64,000 nt of DNA from Methylocystaceae bacterium (GCA_013373205.1 JABXIG010000007.1:62001-126000); one strand, 5' to 3'; shown: positions 1 through 8,820, counted from the first letter of the stretch. Made by a program: numbers and translations. The notes: a model not told the origin generated them from the letters alone.

Positions 1-720
1 TTCCGTTTTTTCTTGTCCCGACCAGCGACCGGAACGCTGATCTTCCCCCGCCTTCACGGCACGGGTGCAAGGGCCACAACCGATGGACGGATAACCTTTG
101 TCCACCAACGGGTGTTTGGGTAATTCCATCGCTTTAAATTCAGCAATCACTTTATCATAATCCCAATTATAAAGTGGATTCACCTTAAAGCGCCCATCCA
201 CATCCAATTCAATCGGTTGTAGATCAGCACGTTCATTGTTTTGAAAGCGTTTCCGACCACTGACCCATGCTTTATAAGGCCCCAATGCTTTTTCAAACGG
301 CAGGACCTTGCGGATATGACAGCAATAATCCGTGTCACGTTCATGCAAGGTTGCATCCCTATCTGCATTTTCCAGATGTATCGCTTCTGGAGAAACCGTG
401 ATGATATTCCTTAAACCGAGATAATCTTCAATAGTTGCCTTATATTGGATTGTTTCTGCAAACAAATGCCCGGTATCAATAAATAAAACAGGCGTGTCCT
501 TATCCACATCGGAAATCAACTTCAACAGGACAGCCGCTTCAGCACCAAAGGAAGAACTGACCGCAATTTCGCCTTTGAATTCTTTCAGCAACACTTCTTC
601 CAACAGGGAATGTGCATCAAGTCTGCCATATTGGTTGAGCATATCTGACAAGCGTGCATCAGCATCCAGCTGCGATGCGGACGATTTAACAAAAGATACA
701 GTACTTGAGGAAACAGACAT
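1..720 (-). CDS. cysH: Assimilatory adenylylsulfate (APS) reductase, CysH family, 3' end cut by window edge
   Basis: Reduces activated sulfate (APS) to sulfite with thioredoxin as electron donor, in the cytoplasm. About 240 residues are visible and the C-terminus lies outside the window. The PP-loop-like segment (SSSFGAE) is near residue 57. A Cys-Cys pair at residues 133-134 and a CGPC motif at 215-218 match the four ligands of the [4Fe-4S] cluster of the APS-type enzyme, which PAPS-type reductases such as the E. coli one lack. ATG at 720 is taken as start; an in-frame ATG at 735 would add five residues and neither has a strong ribosome site. The gene is divergent from the esterase. Substrate specificity (APS rather than PAPS) is inferred from the cluster cysteines. 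Confidence 0.9.
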   Translation of the reverse strand, partial: MSVSSSTVSFVKSSASQLDADARLSDMLNQYGRLDAHSLLEEVLLKEFKGEIAVSSSFGAEAAVLLKLISDVDKDTPVLFIDTGHLFAETIQYKATIEDYLGLRNIITVSPEAIHLENADRDATLHERDTDYCCHIRKVLPFEKALGPYKAWVSGRKRFQNNERADLQPIELDVDGRFKVNPLYNWDYDKVIAEFKAMELPKHPLVDKGYPSIGCGPCTRAVKAGEDQRSGRWSGQEKTE

Positions 721-891
721 TACAATCTCGATCATACAAAAAGGTTAGTTGAGTGAAGATTTAGGACAAATCAGTATTTATGTCAATTATTCTTGTTAAA
801 TTAATTTATTTTACAATATTTTTTTGTGTTTGTATTGTTTAACATATTCCCCTAATCATCCAGTGTTTGAAATTGGCTTAAGGAATAGACC

Positions 892-1590
892 ATGACACGA
901 TTAAATGGCCCGCACCTTCCTCCGGCAATGGGCAATGGTAAACATCTGGTTATTATGCTGCATGGTTTTGGCGCTGATGGGGCCGACTTAATCAGCCTAG
1001 CCCCCTTTTTCCAACAACAGTTACCAGATACCATTTTCCATTCACCCAATGGGCCACAAGCCTGTGAATTATCCCCCCTAGGGCGACAATGGTTTAGTCT
1101 GGCAAAATATGATTCTGAATACTTGCGGCGTAACACCGCCACGCAAGACATCGCTTTTGAAGCGATGTATGACGGCGCACTGGAAGCCGCACCAATCATT
1201 GAGTCCTATATCGACGACTTAATGTCACAATATAAACTTAGCCGCCAAAATGTCATCCTAATGGGTTTTTCACAAGGGACGATGATGGCCCTACATGTTG
1301 GACTTAGACAACAAACACCTTTCGCAGGTATCATCGGGTTTTCCGGTGCCTTGGTTGGCGCCTCTCATTTAAAAAGAGAACTCACCAGCCCTTGTCCAAT
1401 CCTACTAATCCATGGTGAAGCGGATGAAATGTTGCCCGTGCATGCCGTAGATTTAGCGGCACAAGGATTACAAAACGTAAATCTTACCCCAACGGTCCTC
1501 AAGCGACCAGCTCTCCCCCATTCAATTGACGAAGAAGGCGCTTTAGCCGCAGCGCTTTTCATGAAAGAACAATTGAACGAACAGGCATAA
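892..1590 (+). CDS. Alpha/beta hydrolase, phospholipase/carboxylesterase family
   Basis: A 232-residue cytoplasmic serine hydrolase of the small carboxylesterase/lysophospholipase family (YpfH-like). The N-terminus carries the oxyanion strand LHGFGADG. The nucleophile elbow GFSQG gives Ser127, and the likely triad partners are Asp178 (in GEADE) and His210 (in LPHS). There is no signal peptide. The start ATG follows an AAGGA ribosome site seven bases upstream. It is transcribed alone, divergent from cysH, and ends directly at a strong hairpin terminator. The natural substrate cannot be read from sequence; family members act on short-chain esters or lysophospholipids. Confidence 0.88.
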   Translation: MTRLNGPHLPPAMGNGKHLVIMLHGFGADGADLISLAPFFQQQLPDTIFHSPNGPQACELSPLGRQWFSLAKYDSEYLRRNTATQDIAFEAMYDGALEAAPIIESYIDDLMSQYKLSRQNVILMGFSQGTMMALHVGLRQQTPFAGIIGFSGALVGASHLKRELTSPCPILLIHGEADEMLPVHAVDLAAQGLQNVNLTPTVLKRPALPHSIDEEGALAAALFMKEQLNEQA

Positions 1591-1592
1591 AA

Positions 1593-1619
1593 AAAAGAGC
1601 GTTAGATCAACGCTCTTTT
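1593..1619. terminator. Bidirectional intrinsic terminator
   Basis: An 11-bp perfect stem (AAAAGAGCGTT with AACGCTCTTTT) around a five-base loop, with A and T runs on the two flanks. It lies between the convergent esterase gene and the STAS gene and can serve both. Confidence 0.85.
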
Positions 1620-1641
1620 CATTTAAATCTCAGAAAAAAGA

Positions 1642-1947
1642 TTAATCCTCAAACGGGATCAACGCATCAAACTTGGCAATCTCCAACATCCGGCGAACCT
1701 GACCATCTGCATTGCGAATGGAGATGGTGAAAGGACGACCAACAGTGGCATCACGCAGTAGCATCAACATGCCAAGACCTGCAGAATCGATAAATTCAAG
1801 ACCACTTAAATCAAAGACACATTTTGACCCGCCATATTCTTTCAAATCATCAACGATCTTACGAAAGACAACATTATCCGAAAAGGTCAATCGCCCTTGC
1901 AGAAACAATTCTTTAGTCGTCTCGTCACCGCGAATGCTGTACTCCAT
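1642..1947 (-). CDS. STAS-domain anti-sigma factor antagonist
   Basis: A 101-residue single STAS domain of the SpoIIAA/RsbV type. The conserved phosphorylation site is Ser55 in the motif DSAGLGML, preceded by the usual VFDLSGLEFI strand. Such proteins bind an anti-sigma kinase in their unphosphorylated form and so release a partner. No kinase of the RsbW type lies in the window, so its partner is unknown. The start ATG follows GAGGAAGA at proper spacing. The next genes upstream on the same strand are a receiver-domain regulator and a GGDEF-EAL protein, which suggests a shared signalling role, although gaps of about 80-150 bp separate them. Confidence 0.88.
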   Translation of the reverse strand: MEYSIRGDETTKELFLQGRLTFSDNVVFRKIVDDLKEYGGSKCVFDLSGLEFIDSAGLGMLMLLRDATVGRPFTISIRNADGQVRRMLEIAKFDALIPFED

Positions 1948-2093
1948 GTCTCTTCCTCATTCATTTAAAATGTTTTTATATTCTCTACGAGAACCATAAC
2001 GTTTTTTCCAGAATCTTCCAACAATTTCGGAAAAAATCCTGATTTTTTTTATACTAACAATCAATTTCACTTAAGGACAGCAAAACCATAAAT

Positions 2094-3026
2094 TTAACTT
2101 TGGTATTTCTCCTGAACAGATGACCTGATTTTATGAGCAACCGAAGACGAAGACGCATCCATCTTAAGGGTTGCAGACAAAGCTGCCGATAATTCCGGAA
2201 GAAGTTCCAGATCTTTATGCTTGGGTTGGGTGCCACTATTCCATAAAGACTTAGCCACTGTTTCCAAGGTTCCTGCTAAATCTGCGATATGACCAAAATC
2301 ACTATCTTCCAAACGTTCTACGATATCACGGCTAGTTTGCAGTAACTTCATGACCATGCCTAAGCTTTCACGATTGATCTCGTTATTTTCATAGGCAGGA
2401 ACAAGACGGTCGACCAGATACCCAACCTGGAAAACATGACGTTCAATCTTCTGGGCATTAATATCCCAAACTGCTTTTTTGATTTCTCGCTTAAACTTAT
2501 GTGGATTAAACATACCTTTTGCTTTATCGGCCAGAGTGTTCGGAACCTGAACCAATGGTATTTCCATCGCATCTGGTCGGGGTTTTTTACGGCGGTCCGG
2601 CCCGACATAATCTGTCGTCACAACAAAAGGTTTACGTTTTTCAACAAGATATTCAATTCTCTTGATAATATTTCCGGCAACAACAGGTTTAATTTGCAAG
2701 TCATCTAGCCCAGCTTCCGATGCGCGTCTGACGATATCTTCGTTGGGTTCTTCGATAAATAAAATCACACTAACAAAGGGATTCGCGCCGACTTCATTGT
2801 GCCGGACACGGCGAATAAGGTCACAGACATCCCCATCCAAATCGATATCACACAAAATTAAATCAGGATGACCATAGCGGATCATCTCTTCCAGATCCTC
2901 AACATTATCGGTATCCTGCATGCCACGAAAACCATGCTGGTTCAAAACCCCTTTTAAACTGGAGCGCAATTGTCGGTTCGGATCCGCAACTACCAGCTTA
3001 ATGTCTTTGATCTGGTATTTCGCCAT
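2094..3026 (-). CDS. Response regulator with atypical C-terminal region
   Basis: A 310-residue protein with an N-terminal receiver domain (about residues 8-130). The phospho-acceptor is probably Asp60 in LILCDIDLDG; the acidic pocket is reduced to one Asp near residue 15 (VVADPNRQ), and Lys138 lies in QIKPVV. The remaining 170 residues match no output domain I recognise. They are alpha-helical in character, with a basic linker (GPDRRKKPRPD) near residue 165. With no DNA-binding or enzymatic motif, it may act through protein contacts. It lies between the STAS gene and the REC-PAS-GGDEF-EAL gene on the same strand. Confidence 0.8.
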   Translation of the reverse strand: MAKYQIKDIKLVVADPNRQLRSSLKGVLNQHGFRGMQDTDNVEDLEEMIRYGHPDLILCDIDLDGDVCDLIRRVRHNEVGANPFVSVILFIEEPNEDIVRRASEAGLDDLQIKPVVAGNIIKRIEYLVEKRKPFVVTTDYVGPDRRKKPRPDAMEIPLVQVPNTLADKAKGMFNPHKFKREIKKAVWDINAQKIERHVFQVGYLVDRLVPAYENNEINRESLGMVMKLLQTSRDIVERLEDSDFGHIADLAGTLETVAKSLWNSGTQPKHKDLELLPELSAALSATLKMDASSSSVAHKIRSSVQEKYQS

Positions 3027-3107
3027 TAACTAAAGTACCTATTTATTTATTATCACCGCACCGTATACTCTGGGTTGGATCAAATAAACAAGCTATTTCA
3101 TCAAAAT

Positions 3108-5174
3108 TTATGAGGCTTTGCCCTCAGCCAATTTGAATTTGATGAAATCGGCCTTCGCGATCGGCTTGCTGTAATAATAACCTTGCAAAAGATCACAGCC
3201 TCCCTCTCTTAAGAAGGTGATTTGATCCGCCGTTTCAACCCCTTCGGCAACGACTTTTAGGCTCAGGCTATGCGCCATGGCAATCATGGCATTCGACAAG
3301 GCCATATCATCCTTGTCTTCGGGGATATCGCGCACAAAAGTCCGATCAATCTTTAGGGTATGGAAAGGATAACGCTTCAGGTAGCTCAACGAAGAATAAC
3401 CTGTGCCAAAGTCATCTACCGCCAGTTTTACCCCCAAGTCATTTAAATCCTGCAGCTTCTTCAGAGTCTCATCACTATCATTGAGACACACACTTTCTGT
3501 CATCTCAACAACAAGGTATTTCGCAGACAGGTTATTTTCCTTCAAGGATTGTTCCACCGTTTCCACTAACGTCCCGGACCACACTTGTTGTGGAGAAACA
3601 TTTACAGTGACATAAAAATCCCCAAAACCAATGGCATGGAAGTCCTTGATACATTTACAGGCTTCTTCAATTACCCATTTACCAATAGGAACAATCAAAC
3701 CAGATTCTTCAGCCAAGGGGATAAATTCATCCGGGAAAATTAGCCCCTTATTTGGATGCGCCCAACGGATCAAAGATTCCGCACCGATAATTTGCCCGGT
3801 TTTTGCATCCACGATCGGTTGAAAAAACAAACACAGTTCATCATTTTCCAAAGCCCGACGCAGCCCACTTTCCAGCAATAGACGTTCTTCTGCACGATCG
3901 TTCATATGGGAGGTAAAGAAGTTAAAGCCGTTGCGCCCTTCTTCTTTTGCTTTGCTCAGGGCAGCTTCTGAATTTCTAAATAAGATGGAAGGTTCCACCC
4001 CATCTTCGGGATAAACAGCAATGCCGGCACTGATCGTTGTGAAAATTTCATGGTCATCAATTTCAAGTGAGGTTGAAAACGCATCCAGAATACGCCCGAT
4101 CAAAGCCTCAGCTTCATTCACGGCGTTCATCTCGGACACGACGATCGCAAATTCATCCCCACTGACCCGACCAGCCGTCTGACGTTGATCCAGACAGGAA
4201 TTGATCCGTTCCACCACAATTTTCAAAACTTCATCGCCCACCGCATGACCAAGCGAGTCATTAACCTTTTTAAAATTATCCACATCAACCACAATCAAGG
4301 CCGCATGATCTGAACGTTCCAATGCCTGTCCTAATCGGTCAAGAGTGAGGTCCCGATTGGGCAATCCGGTCAAATCGTCAAAATTTGCCTGACGATAGAT
4401 TTTTTCTTCGGCTTCTTTTCTGTATGTAATGTCTTCTTTAGAGATCAAAAGATTGGTCAAGCCACCAACTTCATCACGGATCGGGGCAACTGTGACATAT
4501 TCCCAAAAAACTTCACCGTTTTTACGATTATTACAAAATTCACCGCGCCATTCCTTGCCCTTATTAACCGCATCCCAAACTTCAGCATTCTGATCCAACG
4601 AGACAAAGTCTCCAGCCATAACATCCGGCAAGTTTCCCAGCACTTCACTGCGGCTATAACCTGTTGTCGCTTCATACGTCGGGTTGACATATTCCACCCG
4701 ACCTTTGTTATCCGTAATCATTACACTGACCGGACTTTGCTGAACGGCGCGAAACAGTTTTTTCAAAGTACTTTCTGCCCGTTTACGTTCTGTGCGCATT
4801 TTTACTTCGCGCAATTCACGTTCAATCGCCGGGACAAGACGGGCAAGGTCATTCTTTTCCAGAAAATCATGTGCACCCGCTTTTAACAGCGTCACAACAT
4901 CCTTGGCCGCCACCGCGCCAGACAGGATGATAAACGGCAGGTCTTTTTCATAATGATTAACGATTTCAAGAGCTGCCGGGGCATTAAAATTCGGCAGATT
5001 ATAATCTGAGAGAACCAGATCCCAGCCCCCTTGATTGAGTTCTGCTGTAAAATCTTCTGCCGTTTCCACCCGGACCATATCAGCCTTCAGGCCACCACGG
5101 CGCAATTCCAGATACAAAAGTTCTGCATCATCTTCATTATCTTCTACTAAAAGAACTTTTAAAACTGGCGCCAT
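3108..5174 (-). CDS. REC-PAS-GGDEF-EAL cyclic-di-GMP signalling protein
   Basis: A 688-residue protein. In order: receiver domain (residues 1-125, acceptor Asp57 in LVLSDYNLP), PAS domain with PAC tail (about 150-265), GGDEF domain (about 270-430) and EAL domain (about 435-685). The GGDEF active site reads SGDEF. The EAL signature reads ESL but keeps the catalytic Glu, and the later DDFGTGYSS and AEGVET motifs are intact, so phosphodiesterase activity is likely and cyclase activity possible. There is no membrane segment. ATG 5174 is preferred to the in-frame TTG at 5183 because the receiver begins immediately after it. It is divergent from the MscS channel gene. Confidence 0.92.
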   Translation of the reverse strand: MAPVLKVLLVEDNEDDAELLYLELRRGGLKADMVRVETAEDFTAELNQGGWDLVLSDYNLPNFNAPAALEIVNHYEKDLPFIILSGAVAAKDVVTLLKAGAHDFLEKNDLARLVPAIERELREVKMRTERKRAESTLKKLFRAVQQSPVSVMITDNKGRVEYVNPTYEATTGYSRSEVLGNLPDVMAGDFVSLDQNAEVWDAVNKGKEWRGEFCNNRKNGEVFWEYVTVAPIRDEVGGLTNLLISKEDITYRKEAEEKIYRQANFDDLTGLPNRDLTLDRLGQALERSDHAALIVVDVDNFKKVNDSLGHAVGDEVLKIVVERINSCLDQRQTAGRVSGDEFAIVVSEMNAVNEAEALIGRILDAFSTSLEIDDHEIFTTISAGIAVYPEDGVEPSILFRNSEAALSKAKEEGRNGFNFFTSHMNDRAEERLLLESGLRRALENDELCLFFQPIVDAKTGQIIGAESLIRWAHPNKGLIFPDEFIPLAEESGLIVPIGKWVIEEACKCIKDFHAIGFGDFYVTVNVSPQQVWSGTLVETVEQSLKENNLSAKYLVVEMTESVCLNDSDETLKKLQDLNDLGVKLAVDDFGTGYSSLSYLKRYPFHTLKIDRTFVRDIPEDKDDMALSNAMIAMAHSLSLKVVAEGVETADQITFLREGGCDLLQGYYYSKPIAKADFIKFKLAEGKAS

Positions 5175-5329
5175 CTCGATCAAAGACTCTTTTTATAATT
5201 ACTTCACCTATTGGTATTGCCCACCCGACTATAAGTTGTCAAGATATCAACCCATTGTATGCAAACTTTCATATTCCTTGACAGCTTGTGCCCGACAGGC
5301 CATCACCATATATGGTCAATTAAGGACAG

Positions 5330-6478
5330 ATGGATAGTGACGAGATACTTATGACGCAATTTTCACAATGGCTTAAAGACCTTTCAGCCGAAATCAGCAC
5401 ACTCGCAAGTTCGATTTCGGGCATCCCTTATGGGCATGAAATCAGTGCCCTTGCCGTCTTTATAGTCTTTTTGGTCTTAAGAACCCTCTTTACCAAAATT
5501 GTCATCGGTATCGCCCGTAAACTTGCCAAACGAACCATAAATACCATAGACGATGAAATCGTCGAAGTCTCGGAAAAACCCGTTAATTTTTTAATCGTCG
5601 TCATCGGGTTATCGCTTTCCCTAAAAGTTCTAAATCTACCCGACAGCTGGCAGAATGTGACCAATCCAATCATTGCCTCGCTTTATACCTACACGCTGTT
5701 TTGGCTATTTTTCTGCATGGTTGCCCCCTTGACCCGCGCGCTTTTTACTGTCGGTCATCGCTTTGGACGTCGAATCAATGAAGATTTACAGCATTTTTCC
5801 ACCCGCACACTGGAAGTCATCATTGTCGTCATCGGACTGGTTGCTATTTTAGAACAATGGGACTTGAATGTTTCTGCATTCTTAGGCGGGATCGGGCTGG
5901 CCGGTATGGCCATTGCCTTGGCTGCAAAAGACACGGTTGCCAACCTGTTTGGCACGCTCATGATTTTTACAGATAAAACCTTTCATAAAGGAGACTGGAT
6001 CCAGACCCCGGATGTAGAAGGTACCGTGGAACTGATCGGTCTACGCGCAACCAAGGTCCGCACCTTTGCCAAAGCACTGGTCAATGTACCAAATGCCAAA
6101 CTGGCCGACAGTCCAATTACCAACTGGTCGCGCATGACCAACCGACGCATAAAAATGACCATCGGCCTGGAATATAAAACAACAGCAGATCAGTTAGAAC
6201 GCATCGTTGCGCGCATCCGTGAATTTCTCGCCAACAGCGAACAGGTAGAACACCCTGAACGGGTCCCGCAGATGGTACATCTCAATGAATTTGGCGCCAG
6301 CAGCATCAATATCGACCTTTATTATTTTACCATTACCACCAATTGGGAAGAATGGCGTCAGGTACAAAACGATCACATCATCGCATTTAAAAAGATCGTT
6401 GAAGAAGAAGGCAGCGCCTTTGCCTTCCCCAGCCGCACAATCTATGTGGAAAACAGCAGCAATACGCCCTTAAGCTAA
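5330..6478 (+). CDS. Mechanosensitive ion channel, MscS family
   Basis: A 382-residue inner-membrane channel that would open under membrane tension and release solutes on hypo-osmotic shock. Hydrophobic segments lie near residues 35-60, 90-110, 118-140 and 155-180. The pore-lining helix is recognisable from a Gly/Ala-rich stretch (FLGGIGLAGMAIALAAKD) followed by the beta domain with the family pattern GDWIQTPDVEGTV. The C-terminus is a soluble alpha/beta domain. Length fits the mid-size class (E. coli MscS has 286 residues). ATG 5330 follows AAGGAC at good spacing; ATG 5351 is a less likely alternative. Confidence 0.9.
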   Translation: MDSDEILMTQFSQWLKDLSAEISTLASSISGIPYGHEISALAVFIVFLVLRTLFTKIVIGIARKLAKRTINTIDDEIVEVSEKPVNFLIVVIGLSLSLKVLNLPDSWQNVTNPIIASLYTYTLFWLFFCMVAPLTRALFTVGHRFGRRINEDLQHFSTRTLEVIIVVIGLVAILEQWDLNVSAFLGGIGLAGMAIALAAKDTVANLFGTLMIFTDKTFHKGDWIQTPDVEGTVELIGLRATKVRTFAKALVNVPNAKLADSPITNWSRMTNRRIKMTIGLEYKTTADQLERIVARIREFLANSEQVEHPERVPQMVHLNEFGASSINIDLYYFTITTNWEEWRQVQNDHIIAFKKIVEEEGSAFAFPSRTIYVENSSNTPLS

Positions 6479-6512
6479 CAACTGAATTCTACACAAGCGA
6501 CTAGATTTTTGC

Positions 6513-6593
6513 CTACGAGGCAGGACGCGATAACCACGCAATCAACAAAGCGCCGACCGGGACAATCGCAAGGGCAAGAACAATATCAAGCAT
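6513..6593 (-). CDS. Predicted 26-residue single-pass membrane peptide
   Basis: A short reading frame of 26 codons plus TAG stop, with an AGGA ribosome site seven bases before its ATG. After three residues (MLD) the peptide is almost wholly hydrophobic (IVLALAIVPVGALLIAWL) and ends in SRPAS, so a single membrane helix with a short polar tail is predicted. It resembles KdpF/CydX-type small subunits in size and layout, but no kdp or cyd genes are nearby. It sits between mscS and umuD and is oriented against both. It is called from codon structure, ribosome site and hydrophobicity only. Confidence 0.5.
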   Translation of the reverse strand: MLDIVLALAIVPVGALLIAWLSRPAS

Positions 6594-6677
6594 GAGTTTT
6601 TCCTTTCTTCACTGAGACCGATTCTTACAACCATCGAGAGTCCGACGCAGTGTTCAGCGTCACACCTTGAAAACACT

Positions 6678-6710
6678 TTGACTCCCTATACAAATGTTCA
6701 TATTGTGTTC
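6678..6710 (+). promoter_or_regulatory. umuDC promoter with LexA (SOS) box
   Basis: TTGACT (6678-6683) and TATTGT (6701-6706) are spaced by 17 bp. A direct repeat GTTC-N7-GTTC (6696-6710), the alphaproteobacterial LexA operator pattern, covers the -10 element. Bound LexA would block RNA polymerase, so umuDC should be induced by DNA damage. Confidence 0.85.
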
Positions 6711-6726
6711 CTATTGGAGTCTTGCT

Positions 6727-7134
6727 ATGAACATCTATATTCCTACCATCAGTGAATTAAACTTACCTTTTTATGCATCCTGCGTTCCCGCGGGTTTTCC
6801 CTCGCCCGCCGAAGATTATGAAGAAGGCCGTCTAGATTTAAACGATTTTATCGAACACCCTTCAGCGACCTTTTTCGTGCGCGCCAGTGGCGATTCCATG
6901 ATTGAAGCCGGCATTTACCCTGGCGATCTTCTGATCGTGGATCGCAGTCTGGAAGCACGCCATAACAGCATCGTCATTGCGGTTATTAATGGGGAGATGA
7001 CCTTAAAACGGCTGATTAAACGCGCAGAAGGCAGTTACCTGAAAGCAGACAACCCAAGCTACCCCAACATCGCACTGACCGAAGATTCCTATATCTGGGG
7101 GGTTGTCAAAAATTCTGTCAGGGATTTGGAATGA
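6727..7134 (+). CDS. umuD: UmuD-type translesion polymerase subunit, S24 self-cleaving
   Basis: A 135-residue accessory subunit of DNA polymerase V. It is processed with RecA filament help to the active UmuD' form. The cleavage site is Ala22-Gly23 (VPAGFPSP). The catalytic dyad is Ser57 (SGDSM) and Lys94 (MTLKRL); their 37-residue spacing equals that of Ser60/Lys97 in E. coli. ATG 6727 with a GGAG site is preferred; a longer frame from 6694 would run through the -10 element. The gene overlaps umuC by ATGA and is preceded by an SOS box. Confidence 0.93.
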   Translation: MNIYIPTISELNLPFYASCVPAGFPSPAEDYEEGRLDLNDFIEHPSATFFVRASGDSMIEAGIYPGDLLIVDRSLEARHNSIVIAVINGEMTLKRLIKRAEGSYLKADNPSYPNIALTEDSYIWGVVKNSVRDLE

Positions 7135-8381
7135 GCCTGATCGGACTGGTCGATTGCAACAACTTCTTTGCTTCTTGCGAACGGGTGTTCGAGCCACATT
7201 TACAGAATCGCCCGATTGTCGTGCTGTCCAACAATGACGGCTGTGTCATCGCACGGTCTCAGGAAGCCAAAGATTTAGGGATTCCCATGGGGGAACCTTA
7301 TTTCAAAGTCAAGGCCATGCGTCATCCTGACCTTGTGGTGCGGTCCAGCAACTATGCGCTTTATGGCGATATGTCCGCGCGCGTCTTTAACAGCCTGCGC
7401 CATTTCACGCCTGAGATTGAAATTTATTCCATCGATGAATGTTTCATCAATCTGGATAAATTTTCCCATGGCGATCTCAAAACCTATGGGATGGAAATTC
7501 GCCAGAAGATTTTGCAATGGACCGGCATGCCCATCAGCCTTGGCATTGCCCCGACCAAGACCCTGTCTAAAATCGCGGCCCGCTTTGCCAAAAAGGGCGA
7601 TGGTTGCGAGGTCTTGCGCAGTCGGGCAGATTTGCACTACGGGCTTGCCAACACACCCATTGGCGATGTCTGGGGGGTTGGGCGACGTTGGGCACGTTCT
7701 TTACGCGCTGATGGCATTTACACCGCCCTTGATATGACCCGCGCACCTGATGCGTGGTTGCGCAAAAAAATGGGCGTGGTGGGCTTGCGCACCGCCCAAG
7801 AATTACGCGGCATCTCCGCCCATGGGATTGAACAGGTCACGCCAGATAAACAAAGCATCCGGGTCAGCCGTTCTTTTGGGCAAATGCTGCATAGCCAAGA
7901 TCAGTTAGAAGCTGTCATCAAGACCTTTTCTTTGCGCGCCAGTGAAAAGTTGCGCCGCGGCCATCTGGTTGCCCAACAGCTGCATATCTTCCTGCGCACC
8001 AACCGCCATCGCGAAGACCAGCCACAATATCGTGGTGAACTCAGTGCCGCACTACCCTATCCCACCAGCGATTCCCGCATCATTCAAAAAACCGCCCTTG
8101 CCTGCCTGAAACGCACATACCGGGCGGGCTATCATTATAAACAAGCGGGCGTGCTGCTTTATGGGCTGACCCACGAAGATCATATGGAATATTCTCTCTT
8201 CGCCCAAGAAGCCCCGGACAGTGCCCCCTTGATGCAGGCCTTGGATCAGATTAATAAACGCTATGGCGAAGGCAGCATTAACATTGGACAATGCCGCACA
8301 GAACGCAGCTGGTATGCCACACGCAACCATGTGTCCCCGCGTTACACAACATCGTGGCAAGAGCTGCCTAAAGTGCGCTAA
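7131..8381 (+). CDS. umuC: UmuC, catalytic subunit of error-prone DNA polymerase V
   Basis: A 416-residue Y-family polymerase that copies past DNA lesions. It opens with the family start GLVDCNNFFASCERVF (first metal-binding Asp) and has SNNDGCVIARS in the fingers region and the catalytic YSIDECFI motif near residue 100. A helix-hairpin-helix thumb region (GVGRRWARSL) and the little-finger domain follow. Length agrees with E. coli UmuC (422). Its start codon overlaps the umuD stop (ATGA), so translation is coupled and the two form one SOS-induced operon. Confidence 0.95.
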   Translation: MSLIGLVDCNNFFASCERVFEPHLQNRPIVVLSNNDGCVIARSQEAKDLGIPMGEPYFKVKAMRHPDLVVRSSNYALYGDMSARVFNSLRHFTPEIEIYSIDECFINLDKFSHGDLKTYGMEIRQKILQWTGMPISLGIAPTKTLSKIAARFAKKGDGCEVLRSRADLHYGLANTPIGDVWGVGRRWARSLRADGIYTALDMTRAPDAWLRKKMGVVGLRTAQELRGISAHGIEQVTPDKQSIRVSRSFGQMLHSQDQLEAVIKTFSLRASEKLRRGHLVAQQLHIFLRTNRHREDQPQYRGELSAALPYPTSDSRIIQKTALACLKRTYRAGYHYKQAGVLLYGLTHEDHMEYSLFAQEAPDSAPLMQALDQINKRYGEGSINIGQCRTERSWYATRNHVSPRYTTSWQELPKVR

Positions 8382-8418
8382 ACTCTCTTTCTTTAAACAT
8401 CGCACAGAAAGACAAGCA

Positions 8419-8766
8419 ATGCCCCCTAAGAAAAACCCGCTTAAACTAAATAAACTGCAATTGCGCACCCTGGCCCTGACCCAGGTTCTGGCAGCTGAAC
8501 CCAGTCTCGCTCAAAAGGATGAAGCTACAGGAAACGTGACCATTTCAGAACTGCCCCACCCGCATGGCAACCATGTCCATATCGGCGGTTTTACGGTTTC
8601 TGCACGCGATGCCAGCGGTTTTTCCAACCCGGCTGTCTGGGTGGCTTTAACACGCAAAGGGCTGGTGGCCGAAGACGATGGCCGCATGGGTGTGACCTTG
8701 ACGGCTGAAGGCGTGTCTTATGATACGGGTCTCAGCGATAAATTCATCACGGCCTCAGATCATTGA
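8419..8766 (+). CDS. Hypothetical 115-residue protein
   Basis: Not recognised. The N-terminus is basic (KKNPLKLNKLQLRTL) and leads into a helix. The middle has a His-rich stretch (LPHPHGNHVHIGGFTV) that could bind metal. The C-terminal half (NPAVWVALTRKGLVAED, then LTAEGVSYD) resembles the winged part of a winged-helix fold. It starts 37 bp after umuC on the same strand, so it may be read with umuDC, and it ends just before a strong terminator. A small DNA-binding or metal-binding protein is possible but unproved. Confidence 0.7.
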   Translation: MPPKKNPLKLNKLQLRTLALTQVLAAEPSLAQKDEATGNVTISELPHPHGNHVHIGGFTVSARDASGFSNPAVWVALTRKGLVAEDDGRMGVTLTAEGVSYDTGLSDKFITASDH

Positions 8767-8783
8767 AAACAATCACTAAAATC

Positions 8784-8815
8784 AAAAAACCCCGCTTCAA
8801 TGAAGCGGGGTTTTT
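8784..8815. terminator. Bidirectional intrinsic terminator
   Basis: Stem ACCCCGCTTC/GAAGCGGGGT with a short AAT loop, flanked by an A run and a T run. It lies between the convergent hypothetical gene and tRNA-Lys and suits both. Confidence 0.85.
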
Positions 8816-8820
8816 CGTAA

